Positions 29,428 to 41,600 of a stretch of 64,000 nucleotides of DNA are shown here, piece by piece. A program made the translations under genes and the position numbers. Below the pieces are notes generated by a model. The model ran no database searches. It was not told where the DNA came from and saw nothing but the letters and a program-made list of their open reading frames with translations. The stretch spans positions 2,408,501 through 2,472,500 of the forward strand of contig NZ_CP053590.1 in the NCBI RefSeq assembly GCF_013365535.1, written 5' to 3'. The DNA is from Aquimarina sp. TRL1 (GTDB lineage Bacteria > Bacteroidota > Bacteroidia > Flavobacteriales > Flavobacteriaceae). Within the stretch, counting starts at the first letter, position 1. The number at the start of each line of letters is the position of its first letter.

Positions 29428-32400
29428 ATGATTCAGAAAATAAGAGTAAGTAAAATTACAAAGGTATTTGCTATCTATCTGGCAATACAATTAGTAGTAA
29501 CGACAGTACAGCCGCTATCATTATACGCATTGACGAGCGGTCCCTCGCAACCCGAGTTTAATGCTTTTACCCCGATAGGTACTTCAGAAATGGTAAACTT
29601 GTCTACGGGAAACTTTAACTATAACATTCCAATAATGGATGTGGGAGGATATCCTTTGAATCTGGCATATGATGCCGGTGTTAAAATGGATCAGGAAGCC
29701 AGTTGGGTAGGATTGGGGTGGAATCTCAATGTCGGGCAGATCAATCGACAGGTACGAGGAATTCCAGATGATTTTAAAGGAGATGAGATGACCTACGAAA
29801 AAAATCTAAAAAAGCATGTTACAGTAGGACTTAATGCCCGGTTCAAGCCTCAGTTACTGGGAGCAGAACAGCCGGACTATGTTAATTTTGCGTTGGGATT
29901 AGGAATGGAGTATAGTAATTATCATGGAATTACATTCAAGCCCTCTTTTGGGCTATCGTTTAATCTTAATGACAACATCTCTACAGGAATTGATTTGCAA
30001 AGTTCTACGCTGGATGGTGCCACAATCTCCCCTAATGTAAGTGCAAAAAGTAACTTGGCATGTCTCCAATCAGGAGAGTTAACAGGAGCTTTAAATGCCG
30101 GGGTTTCATATAACTCGAATAAAGGATTATCCCAGTTTAATCTGGGGGCTTCTATGGGAGTGACAGCAATGGATGAGAATTACAGAAGTAGTAATTACTC
30201 TCTTGCCGGAGGTTCTTCCGGATATTCTTTTTCGCCAGTTACCATTACACCAAGAAAACGAACAGCTTTTAGAGAAAATCACAGTAACTTTTCGTTTTCA
30301 GTAGGGCCTGATGTATTTGGGTTTGATATCGAAGGGCAGGTAACAGCTTCTGCTTCAGTACAACGGATTAAGGATAAGGTAAAAAAGGAAAAAGCTTATG
30401 GATATGAACACACCGGACAAGCAACTCCTCAAGATGTATTAGACTATAATCGAGAGAATGATCGTGAAGTTAGTGAAAGTTTACTGGCACTGCCTTCTAT
30501 GAATTATACCTATGATTTGTATAGCGTCAATGCACAAGGGGTTGGAGGCATGTTTCGTCCGCATCGGACACAGGTAGGACAGCTATATGATGAATATGTA
30601 AAAGATGAGAGTAGCGGGTTTAGTCTGGGAGGAGAAGTAGAAGGAGGAGCGGGATTTCATGCAGGGGGAAATTTTGTATTGGCGAGCTCTAATAGCCATA
30701 CAGGGCAATGGAAAACCAGAGCCTCTCGTTATTTGAAAAATGAAAATGAAATCGCTTCCGGACAGGCTATAAATAATGAACCTGTTTATTTTAGGTTTGC
30801 CGGAGAGGGGAATGTAGACCCTTCTGCCTCTTTATACGAAGAGCGATTAGGAGGAACAGCTCCAATAGCCCTAAAAATAGCAGGAAGTAAGTTTAATAGT
30901 TATGCTACCAATACGTATAGAGTAAAGAGATATCACCAGCCTTCATTGACATCAAATTATGAAGAAGAACTTTCGTTTAATCAGCCTTTTAAAAGAGAAA
31001 AAAGAAACCTTCGCAATCAGTCGGTGCAAAAACTGACCAGAAAAGAAGTTGAAGGAATTTATAAAGAATCCTATCATAAAACACGGATTAATGATGCGGC
31101 GAAGGAACATCATACGGCTGAGATAAGGGTCTTAAAGCCAGGTGGTGCTACCTATGTTTTTGGAGAGACCGCCTATAATACCGATAAGCAAGAGGTGAGT
31201 TTTGCTACTGCATCTAATCAGTATGATTGTACTACCGGGATCGTAACATATCGTCAGGGAGAAAATACAACAGCTAATGCGAGCGGAATAGATCATTTTT
31301 ATGATAAAACAGTAACCCCGGCTTATGCGCATACATACCTGTTATCAGCAGTATTATCAGGAGATTATGAAGACTTGACAGGTGATGGTCCTACTGATGA
31401 TGACCTGGGAAGTTATACCCGCTTTGATTATGAGATAAAAGGAGGGAATGCCGGAAATGGAAAGTATCAATGGCGAGTTCCATATAGCAAAGAACCTCGC
31501 GAAGCCTCTTTTAATATAGGATTTAATTCTCATAAAAAAGACCAAAAAGCGAACTATCTCTACGGAGAAAAAGAGATTAAGTACGTTAGAAAAATTAGTA
31601 CCAAAACTCATGTAGCCTTTTTTGACCTGTCTCCGAGAAAAGATGGCAGGGGAGCTGGTGGAGAAAATGGCGGACTTCCTCAGAATGGAGAACAACAGCT
31701 CTACAAAATAGATCAGATACGTCTATATGCCAAACCAGAAGCAATTGCAGCAAAAATTCTGGATGATGATGCGACAAATGACTTGCCTGTAACCCCGATT
31801 AAAACAGCACATTTTATATATGACTATTCGCAGTGTCAGGGAGTGAAAAACAATCTGGGCGGAGCATTAGATGCTCATGAAATAGATTATATCGACAGTA
31901 ACGGGCAAAAGAAGAACCTCGGAAAACTAACATTGAAAAAAGTATATTTTACCTACGGAAATTCTAAGATGGGAAAATATACCCCATATACATTTGAGTA
32001 TAAAGGGTATAATCCTGAGTATAACCTGAAAGCATATGATATTTGGGGAAATTATAAACCCAATACCGGAAGTTGTTCGCCTACAGATCAAACACTTACA
32101 GCTCCGGAATTTCCTTACGTCAATCAACAAAATAAAACAGATCAGGATCGCTATGCTGCAGCATGGTCCCTTACTGATATAGGGCTTCCTTCGGGAGGAA
32201 GCCTGTCACTTACCTATGAAAGTGATGATTATCAGTATGTACAGAACAAATCCCCTATGCAGATGTTTACAGTAACAGGAGTAGGAAGTACCCCCACTCC
32301 TGCGACTACAACCGAATTAAAAAATCAATTACTGTATAAAGGACCACAGGGAGAAGCAAAATACCTCTATGTAGCTTTGCCAGATGAGACAAGTACCGAT

Positions 32401-35400
32401 ATTAATTTTGCAGCAAAGTATCTAAAAGAACAACAAAGCAAGCCTATATATTTCCGCTTTATGCTAAACATGACAAAAGCAGGAGCCATAGGAAGTAGCC
32501 AAACAGATTTTGACTATGTAACAGGTTATTTTGAAAAAGAAGGAAATCCTTCTGTCTTTGAGATAAATAATAAGATTTATGCAGCCATTCCTATGAAGTG
32601 GAGTGAAATGGAGGGAGGAGTTAACGGGGCAGACCTGGTCAATCCGATTTCTAAAGCAGGATGGTATTTTGGGCGTAAATACATGAACAGGGTTGTATAT
32701 GATGAATTAGCAGCAGATTACGGAGCTGAGGAAAGTGCAGGGAGTATAGCCAGAAAACTGATTTCCAGTATTGGATCTGTTTCTCAGATATTTTCAGGAC
32801 CTAATGGGAAATTACGCAGTAGTGCTCATTTATGTGCTCAGCGATTTGTTCCTGAAAAATCCTGGATTCGATTGTCCGCTCCCAAAATAAATAAGTTAGG
32901 AGGAGGCGTTCGGGTAAAACAGCTGATCATGAGTGATCAGTGGAATCAAATGAGTGGTGCAGAAACACAGGTGTATGGACAGACCTATGAGTATACCTCA
33001 GAGGAAGGAGGGAGTAGTGGAGTTGCTACTTTCGAACCTAATGACAGTGCAGAGAACCCTTTTGTAACTCCATTTTATAACAAAGGCGTTCGCTTGATAG
33101 CTCCCAGAGAAACAAGTTATGTAGAAAAACCATTTGGAAAAGCGTTCTTCCCTAATGCCAAGGTTACCTATGGAAGAGTCACAGTAAAAAACCTGAAAAG
33201 AGAAGGTATTACCAGACATGCAACAGGAAAAGTTGTAACAGAATTCTATACAACCAGGGATTTTCCTACCCGGGTAGACTATACCAACATTCATAATCAG
33301 TTAAGTAGTAACAAGGATCAGGTGCTTCAGAATTTGATCAAGAGCTTTTTAGGAATGCCGGTAACAGTCACTAATGATTTTACCCTGTCTCAGGGATATG
33401 TTATCCGTACCAATGATATGGATGGGAAGGAAAAAGGGAGTTACGTATATCAGGAAGGGATGAAAGACCCTATCTCTACCGTAAGAAATATATATCATAC
33501 CAATACATCAGATGCTACCCAATTAGAAAACAAAGTACCGGTACTATACAAAGACGGACGTATAGAAACCAATCGTCAAATAGGAGTCACATATGATGTA
33601 ATTAATGATTTGAGAGAGAGTTATTCTTCTTCCAGATCCGCAGGATTTAATGCCAATGTAGCCGTATTCTTTCTGGCGATTATTCCTACTATTTTTCCGA
33701 CAGATAATACCCATATCAATATTGCACATAGTGCTATTACTACCAAGGTCATTCATCAAACGGGAATTCTTAAAGAAAAAATAGTAACAGATTTAGGAGC
33801 TCAGGTTAGGACGACTAATGAAGTATGGGATGCAGAAACCGGACAGATATTATTGACCAAAACGGTCAATGAATTTGATGATCAGTATTATTCTTTTAAT
33901 CTTCCGGCATACTGGAGTTATGAGAATATGGGGCAGGCATCCAGAAACCTGGGGAATAAAGGAACGTTAACAGCTTCCGGAATTTACTTTATGCTGGCAG
34001 ATGCCCATAAATATCTGACGACAGGAGATGAATTATTAATTCAATATCTGGATGGAAGAGAAGAGCGTGCATGGGTTGCCCGATTTAATGAATCAAACAC
34101 AGGAGTGGTTTTACTGGATCATAAAGGAGTGGTCATAAACTCAGAAGGAGGAGCTATCCGATTTAAAGTAATGCGCTCCGGGTATCGCAATTTACAACAG
34201 GAAATGATGGGAGGAATTACGATGATGAATCATCCGCTTAAAAATACGAATGGTCAGTGGGTTCCTCGTCTTACGGAGCAAAGCTTTTATCAGGCAGCAA
34301 ATGGAAATCCGTCGGATCAATTACGAATTGTAAATGCCAATGCCGTTGCATACGATGACTTCTGGAACTGTCCTTGTGAATATGGTTTGGAAAGCATTCC
34401 ATATGCGAGTCCGGATTCAGAGGAACTGGCAGACCTGCCGGTTGAGGAATATGGATTTAACCCTTATTTATACAATGTAAGAGGAAATTGGAGAGCAGAG
34501 AAATCATATGCTTATCAAACAGAGCGAATAGGAGTTATACAAGGAAATTCAACCAAGAAAAACACCCGTAAAGAAGGATATTATAAAGAATTTACTCCAT
34601 TCTATACACTACAAGGGGATCGTTGGGGATCACATCCCGAAGCCTTGAATCAATGGACTTTTGCCAGTGAAATAACCCAGTATAATGCATTTGGGACAGA
34701 GTTAGAAAATAGAGATGCATTGAATCGTTTCTCATCTGCACAGTTTGGGTATAATCATACACTACCGGTAGCAGTAGCTTCTAACAGTAAGTATCGCTAT
34801 ATGGGGGCAGACAACTTTGAAGATTACAGCTTTCTGAATACAGATCAAGGTCATTTTTCCTATAAAGAGCCTGTTATAGAAGACGGTAATGAAGGGATTC
34901 AGGTATCTACGGATCATGCTCATACAGGAAATACCAGTTTATTAGTTCCAACCAATAATCAGGCAGGAGTTACTACACAACTTCAGGGAGAAACCATCCC
35001 GGATAATGATTATGATGATGACGGATGGAATAATGATGAAGATAATTGCCCATTTACTTTTAATAGTGATCAGGCAGACTATGATAAAGATGGAATCGGA
35101 GATGTATGTGATGATACTGCAGAACCTATTATTGTGAGAGAATCAATCCAAAAAACAGGACAGTTTGGAAGATGGAGAAAGCAAGCAACTTTTACAATCC
35201 AGGGAACACCTAATACCGAAGTCGTATGCAAAATTACGGTGAATAATCAAGGTTATGAAGGAGGCTGGGTATATGTGAATGGATGGCTGGATACCGATAG
35301 ATGGTTTAACAGGGATAAAATGGAATTTACCGTCACTTTAGACCCTACCGGACGTGCTTTTATTCAGTTTGAGGCGAGAGCACATCGGGCGACAGATAGT

Positions 35401-35583
35401 ACCGGAGCCTTTAGATGGGCCACTATTCCTAATAGAATTAATCTGGACTTTAGAATTCTTGGGGTGATCCATGCTAATAATGTTCAAACTCCTGTAAGTA
35501 GTAGTGAAGTGATACAATTGGACCCAGTCGGATGGAAAAGCCATGGGGGAGGACAAGGACTTTTTAGTATTCCTGGAGAATAG
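29428..35583 (+). CDS. Giant secreted protein with SpvB/TcB-like start and thrombospondin-3-like repeats
   Basis: This 2,051-residue protein opens with a basic, hydrophobic N-terminus (about residues 8-35) that reads as a signal peptide ending near SLYALT. Next comes VNLSTGNFNYNIPIMDVGG, then LNLAYDAG and VGLGWNLNVGQINRQVRGIP. The order (a two-strand statement, 'L-Y-G', 'GLGW-L', 'I-R-GIP') recalls the start of SpvB/TcB proteins. Those build half of the Tc-toxin shell. This relation is my inference. The middle is beta-rich with repeated aromatic residues. At about 1860-1900 lie thrombospondin type 3-like Ca2+-binding motifs (DYDDDGWNNDEDNCPF, DYDKDGIGDVCDD). It is the first gene of a five-gene unit with gaps of 74, 13 and 12 nt and then an overlap, so it should act together with the RHS protein encoded fourth. 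Confidence 0.8.
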   Translation: MIQKIRVSKITKVFAIYLAIQLVVTTVQPLSLYALTSGPSQPEFNAFTPIGTSEMVNLSTGNFNYNIPIMDVGGYPLNLAYDAGVKMDQEASWVGLGWNLNVGQINRQVRGIPDDFKGDEMTYEKNLKKHVTVGLNARFKPQLLGAEQPDYVNFALGLGMEYSNYHGITFKPSFGLSFNLNDNISTGIDLQSSTLDGATISPNVSAKSNLACLQSGELTGALNAGVSYNSNKGLSQFNLGASMGVTAMDENYRSSNYSLAGGSSGYSFSPVTITPRKRTAFRENHSNFSFSVGPDVFGFDIEGQVTASASVQRIKDKVKKEKAYGYEHTGQATPQDVLDYNRENDREVSESLLALPSMNYTYDLYSVNAQGVGGMFRPHRTQVGQLYDEYVKDESSGFSLGGEVEGGAGFHAGGNFVLASSNSHTGQWKTRASRYLKNENEIASGQAINNEPVYFRFAGEGNVDPSASLYEERLGGTAPIALKIAGSKFNSYATNTYRVKRYHQPSLTSNYEEELSFNQPFKREKRNLRNQSVQKLTRKEVEGIYKESYHKTRINDAAKEHHTAEIRVLKPGGATYVFGETAYNTDKQEVSFATASNQYDCTTGIVTYRQGENTTANASGIDHFYDKTVTPAYAHTYLLSAVLSGDYEDLTGDGPTDDDLGSYTRFDYEIKGGNAGNGKYQWRVPYSKEPREASFNIGFNSHKKDQKANYLYGEKEIKYVRKISTKTHVAFFDLSPRKDGRGAGGENGGLPQNGEQQLYKIDQIRLYAKPEAIAAKILDDDATNDLPVTPIKTAHFIYDYSQCQGVKNNLGGALDAHEIDYIDSNGQKKNLGKLTLKKVYFTYGNSKMGKYTPYTFEYKGYNPEYNLKAYDIWGNYKPNTGSCSPTDQTLTAPEFPYVNQQNKTDQDRYAAAWSLTDIGLPSGGSLSLTYESDDYQYVQNKSPMQMFTVTGVGSTPTPATTTELKNQLLYKGPQGEAKYLYVALPDETSTDINFAAKYLKEQQSKPIYFRFMLNMTKAGAIGSSQTDFDYVTGYFEKEGNPSVFEINNKIYAAIPMKWSEMEGGVNGADLVNPISKAGWYFGRKYMNRVVYDELAADYGAEESAGSIARKLISSIGSVSQIFSGPNGKLRSSAHLCAQRFVPEKSWIRLSAPKINKLGGGVRVKQLIMSDQWNQMSGAETQVYGQTYEYTSEEGGSSGVATFEPNDSAENPFVTPFYNKGVRLIAPRETSYVEKPFGKAFFPNAKVTYGRVTVKNLKREGITRHATGKVVTEFYTTRDFPTRVDYTNIHNQLSSNKDQVLQNLIKSFLGMPVTVTNDFTLSQGYVIRTNDMDGKEKGSYVYQEGMKDPISTVRNIYHTNTSDATQLENKVPVLYKDGRIETNRQIGVTYDVINDLRESYSSSRSAGFNANVAVFFLAIIPTIFPTDNTHINIAHSAITTKVIHQTGILKEKIVTDLGAQVRTTNEVWDAETGQILLTKTVNEFDDQYYSFNLPAYWSYENMGQASRNLGNKGTLTASGIYFMLADAHKYLTTGDELLIQYLDGREERAWVARFNESNTGVVLLDHKGVVINSEGGAIRFKVMRSGYRNLQQEMMGGITMMNHPLKNTNGQWVPRLTEQSFYQAANGNPSDQLRIVNANAVAYDDFWNCPCEYGLESIPYASPDSEELADLPVEEYGFNPYLYNVRGNWRAEKSYAYQTERIGVIQGNSTKKNTRKEGYYKEFTPFYTLQGDRWGSHPEALNQWTFASEITQYNAFGTELENRDALNRFSSAQFGYNHTLPVAVASNSKYRYMGADNFEDYSFLNTDQGHFSYKEPVIEDGNEGIQVSTDHAHTGNTSLLVPTNNQAGVTTQLQGETIPDNDYDDDGWNNDEDNCPFTFNSDQADYDKDGIGDVCDDTAEPIIVRESIQKTGQFGRWRKQATFTIQGTPNTEVVCKITVNNQGYEGGWVYVNGWLDTDRWFNRDKMEFTVTLDPTGRAFIQFEARAHRATDSTGAFRWATIPNRINLDFRILGVIHANNVQTPVSSSEVIQLDPVGWKSHGGGQGLFSIPGE

Positions 35584-35657
35584 CGATTTATTGAAAATAT
35601 TCAATTAGTCTCATAAGAAAAATACCAAACTCTATTTGATAAAATAATAATAGATAC

Positions 35658-38600
35658 ATGAAAACAATATTCAAATATTTTCAACTTGTATTCCTTTTTG
35701 CGTGGATGGCAGAGGGATATGCAGATGATATAATACCCACGTATCCAAGTCAGGCATCATGTACTGTCTCAGAAACAGAAAAACAAGCGTTACTGGATTT
35801 TTATACGGCGACAGATGGTGCAAACTGGAAGAATACACGTGCCAACAATAAGGCTTGGAAGTCAGACATTCCCATATGCGATTGGCATGGAGTCACCGTT
35901 GCGAATGGTCATGTGACCAGAATTAACCTTCCGAATAATAATCTTAATGGCGAAGTTCCTTCAAGTATCTCTAATCTCACAAAACTATCTTATTTGGCAC
36001 TTAACACCAATAGGGTATCAAAATTACCAGAAACTATCGGGAATTTATCAGAATTAAGAACTCTGGCATTAGTGCGAAATAACCTGACTACTCTCCCAAA
36101 TGGGATCGTGAATTTACCGAGGATTGAAAGTCTTATTTTTAGTACAAACGGGTTGAGCAGTTTACCTGCTGGAATAAATAAGCTAACGACACTCAAAGGG
36201 TTGAACCTTACTCAGAATAAATTTTCAGGAAATATTCCAGAAGAAATTTTTGAATTGGTAAACCTACAGACATTAACAATGCGACAAAATAAGCTGTCAG
36301 GAGTAATTTCTCCTAAGATAGGAGCGCTAAAAAGGCTGAACCATATCGATATAGGGTTTAACAATTTTACGGGGGCTATCCCCAAGGAAATACAAAACCT
36401 GACATTACTGACTACCCTCAAAATGGATAACAATGCTTTGGTTGCAATTCCTGATGAAATTCAGGCTCTCAAGGCGATGATAACGTTGGAGCTTAGCAAG
36501 AATCAAATAAAAGCAATTCCTAATGGGATCACCAGGCTTCCTAGGCTTAAGTTACTGTATTTGTCCAATAACAAAATACAAGGTTCTATCCCTAAAGATT
36601 TTGTGAATAATACTGCCTTGGTAGGGATTTATTTATCATTTAATGAATTAAGTGGAACGATTCCTTTGGAATTAGGGAATATGCCTTCTTTAAAAACATT
36701 GACGGTTGATAATAATCAACTAACGGGAACGGTTCCAGAGAGTTTAGCTGCGAAACTGAGCGGTTTTAATTTTCATGAGAATAAATTAGAAGGAAGCATC
36801 CCTTACTTTACTAAAAGTGATCTTAGATCATTCTCTTTTTATGGGAATAAATTTGTGTTTTCTGATTTTGAAAATAATCATGTTAGTTATAAAAACCGGG
36901 CCAGGAATAATTATCGGTATGCTCCTCAAGCTAAGGTAGACCAACCAGCGAGCAAAACAATAGATGCCGGACAAACGATCACCTTATCAAGTACGGCGTT
37001 GACAAGTCCTAATAATAGTTATCAATGGTATAAAACAGTTGGAGGGACTACCACAGCCATTACAGGAGCCACTAATAAAGAGTTAACTATTACGAATGCC
37101 AGTGCAGCAGATGCAGGTGTGTATCACTTTGTCGCTACGAATAGCGTTGTCACAGATCTGACATTAGAGCGTCATCCGATTACAGTTAGCATTGCCGGAG
37201 ATACCTGTGGGGTTTCAGAGGCAGAAAAACAGGCACTATTAGACTTTTATGCTGCTACAGGAGGTGCTAATTGGAAAAATACAGTAGAAAATAATAAGCC
37301 CTGGGATCCTGCTACTCCAGTATGTGATTGGTATGGGGTAACAGTGGTCAATGGAAAAGTGTATAAAGTCGTATTAGGAAACAATAATTTAGTAGGAACT
37401 ATTTCCAATTCGATTACAAACTTGACAGGTTTAGATGCATTAGAATTATTTGGAAATTCATTATCCGGAGCAATTCCCGGAAATATTAATCTGCTTTCCA
37501 ATTTAAAGACACTACGCCTGGAACAAAATCAAATTTCCGGAACAATCCCCGCACAAATAGGCTCCCTGTCAAATATGAGATACCTACATCTTGGTTTTAA
37601 CAGGTTGACAGGAACGATCCCGCCAGCGCTTGGTCAACTGTCAAAAGTACAATTGTTTAGTGCTGCAAGTAATAAACTTACAGGAAGTATTCCTCCTCAG
37701 TTAAAAGGAATGACCAGTATTCGGGATTTGAACTTCTCAAATAATCAAATGACTGGTGCCATTCCAGTAGAAATGGCAGAGATGAGTACTTTGAGATATC
37801 TCAGCCTGGCATGGAATGACTTTACAGGAACAATTCCTACTCAATTAGGTCAATTAGGTCAGCTTGGTTTTTTGAGTTTAGAAAGAAACAGGTTTACTGG
37901 GAGTATTCCCAAAGAACTGGCAAATGCAACAAGCTTGTACTTTTTAAACCTGTCCAGAAATCAATTTACGGGGACCATTCCCAAAGAATTAGGAAATCTG
38001 TCTGCATTAAAACAGTTTAGTGTTAGTTATAACCGCTTGACAGGAAATATCCCTAATGAAATACGGAACTTAGCTGAATTAGAACGACTCTTTTTATCGA
38101 ATAATGAATTTGAAGGAAGTGTGCCCGATTTTAGTGGATTGAGTAAGTTATACTTTCTGACGATAAAAGAAAACCATTTGGTTTTTAAGGATTTTGAAAA
38201 TGAACATCCCTCTTATACCGCATTGCAATCTTATGCATATGCCCCTCAAGCCAAAGTAGATCAACCAGAAACCAGAAGTATTAATGCCGGACAATCAATT
38301 ACTCTAACAAGTACAGCGTTGACGAGTCCTAACAATAGTTACCAATGGTATAAAACAGTTGGAGGGACTACCACAGCTATTACAGGAGCCACTAATAAGA
38401 ACCTGGTTATTTCTAATGCCAGTACAGCGGATGCCGGAGTGTATCATTTTTTAGCGACAAATAGTATTGTTACAGATCTGACATTAGAGCGCCACCCGAT
38501 TACCTTGACAGTCATTGAAGATACTTGTGGAGTTTCTGAAGTGGAAAAGCAGGCACTATTAGACTTCTATACCGCTACCGGAGGACCTAACTGGAAAAAT

Positions 38601-41600
38601 ACAGTAGAAAATAACAAACCCTGGGACCCTGCTATTCCTGTATGTGATTGGTATGGAGTTATAGTAAATAATGGAACAGTAACAGGATTAAACTTAGGGA
38701 GGAACAATTTGTCAGGAAACTTAGTATTAGCTCCCTTAGCTTCATTGCCAGAATTAAGTCATTTGAGCTTAGGAATCAATAATCTGTCAGGAGAGATTCC
38801 TATGAGTGTCGAAAACTTATTCAAGCTCTCATATATCAACCTAGAAAGTAATAAACTAACAGGAAGCATTCCCGAGGTATTGGCAGATTTAAAAAAATTA
38901 AGTTTTATATCGTTTGCCAAGAATCAGTTAACGGGAGAAATCCTTCCTGAATTAAGTGCATTGCCAAATTTGAAAAACTTATACTTAAACAATAATCAAT
39001 TAACAGGAGGCATTCCTAATGACCTGGGTATAATAACGAATCTGGAATACTTGGATATAAGTTTTAATAAGTTATCCGGTAGTATTCCTAGCTCATTAGG
39101 ACAACTAACAAAATTAAAATGGCTAGCGGTAAATAACAACCAATTAGAAGGTGTACTTCCTGCTACACTAGGGCAACTGGTAAACTTAAATCGTTTATAT
39201 GCATCCAATAATCAGTTATCAGGAGAACTTCCGGTAGCGTTAGGAACGCTTACGGCCTTGAATATTCTGGATTTAGCAAACAATAAGTTATCCGGTAGTA
39301 TTCCGGGATCTCTTGGAAACCTGACTAATTTGACCAATGTATATCTTAATAAAAATGAGCTGTCAGGCAATTTACCAGAAGAATTGACGCGATTGACCCG
39401 ATTAAAACAATTATTTCTACATGATAATAAACTATCAGGAAAAATCCCTGCTGGTTTTACCAATATAAGTTTTGTAAAATTATTTTTTAATACCAATCAA
39501 TTCGTGTTTTCCGATTTCGAATCAGAATATACTACTTACAAACAGAGAATTCAGTTTTTTGAATATGCCCCGCAAGCAAAGGTAGATCAGCCGGAGAACC
39601 ACACAATTCAGCTAGGAGGGGAGATTATATTAACCACCACTGCTTTAACAAGCCCTAACAATAGTTATCAATGGTATAAAACCGTGGGAGGAACCACCAC
39701 AGCGATAACAGGGGCTACAGATAAAGAGTTGACCATTTCTAATGCTGATATGACAGATGCCGGAGTGTATCATTTTTTAGCGACGAATTCAATAGTAGAC
39801 GGTCTGACATTAGAGCGTCACCCGATTACTTTGATCGTGAAAGAGCCTCAGGATTGTAGTGCGCTTACTTGTGAGGAGGTTATCGTAGATGCGTTAAATT
39901 TTGTAAAGAATAATAATGGGATTACTAATACTCAAGTACCATTTGTACTAACAGATGTTCCTTCGTTTTTTGATACTTGTATTGATGAGTTTTTTAAGAT
40001 AGGACAAGAAGATACTTTGGTTTGGGAAAATATCAATGGACTAAATTATAGTTTTGTTCTTAGGTTAAATGATGCCATTATTTTTAAAGTAGATAGCTCA
40101 TCACCTGCGATGTATAGTGAATCAATAGTGTCTTTTTCGGCAATTAATGTTGCGAATACATATGAGGAAATTGTATTTATTAATACGGACGGAGTAGAAA
40201 CAATCATGCGTACTAAGGGATTCGAAATCAATTGTAATCCATGTACTGATTGCCCGGTAGGCTTTGATTTGTGCCTGGGAGGGAATACCGAAGAATATCC
40301 GATTGTCTATAATTTGATTCCACATGGAGATCATATCAACTGGTATCTGACAGAAACAGGAGGAACACCATTAGAGGATAACACCCCAATTTCTACAGAG
40401 GCAGAAAACCCGGGAGGGGTTATTTATTGGTGGGACGATACTACGGATGGGTCTGATACTCGAACACCTCAGGTAGTTACGGTAAGTACCAATCTGCCAG
40501 AAGTAGAGGAATTTCAGATATTTTCGGCAGGAATGCAAGCCACCATTGGAGACTTACAAGCTACAGGAAATAATATCGAATGGTATTTACATCCAGCAGA
40601 AGGAAACCCACTTCCTGCAGATACCCCTTTAGAGCATTTACAAAGTTATTTTGCTCAGGGACCCGATGCTACCTGTCGAGCTGCTGTAGTGGTAATGCTA
40701 CAGACAGACACCCCACAAGGAGACGGGTATCAGACACTTTGTAAGGGAGCTACTTTGGCAGATATTGTATTACAGGTAGCTGCAGGATCCTCTATTAAGT
40801 GGTATAATCAGCGCACAGGAGGTCAGTTACTTCCTGCTACTACAGCATTAGTGCATGGGGTTACATATTATGCGACCCAATTAGATCAATATGGAGGAGA
40901 AAGCGAAGAGAGAAAAGAAGTAACAGTCAATATTATTGAAGTATTTCCTCCGTATGTACCTTCTACAGAACAAGTGTTTTATGCCAATCAATCTCATACC
41001 ATAGCAAATTTATTGGCAATAGGAAATGGGATTCGTTGGTATGATCAGGAAGAAGGAGGAATTGCTTATGCACCTACTGAGACATTAGTAGATGGACAAT
41101 ATTATTACGCTGCACAGCAATCCGAAGCCGGTTGTACAGGAGACAGGCAGGCAGTATTGGTTCGTATTCTGGCAGAAGAAGCCCCTACCTTATTCGGGTG
41201 TGAAAAGTTTAAACCCCGTATTGGAGATCGATATGTGGTTAATGCCTGGGTACGAGAGCAAGGAGTTACTCCTGTAAACCCAGATATCAGAGCATTTAAT
41301 GATAGTGAAATAAGCCAATTATTTGTCGAGTTATTAAATCATTTAAAAGATAAAGTACTTAGTGCTGATTCAGATATATATCATATTCCAGCCATATATA
41401 TACCACATAGTGAAACCGCAAACCTGAATTTTGATCCTATCGTATCTTATATAAAAGATACAGAAATTGACGAGCGAAAATTAACCGTCTATAACTTCTC
41501 TTTGGAGAAAGACACCTATGGTCGTACGATTGGTTTTTCTTTTTTCTTAAATAAAAACCAAACAGCAAAAATAATGTACCAATCCCCCAAAGTAAGAAAG

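Noticed and set aside
31357..31695. Antisense frames of 60-112 codons inside the giant genes
   Set aside because: Long coding regions give such frames by chance; the sense frames continue without interruption and have clear domains.
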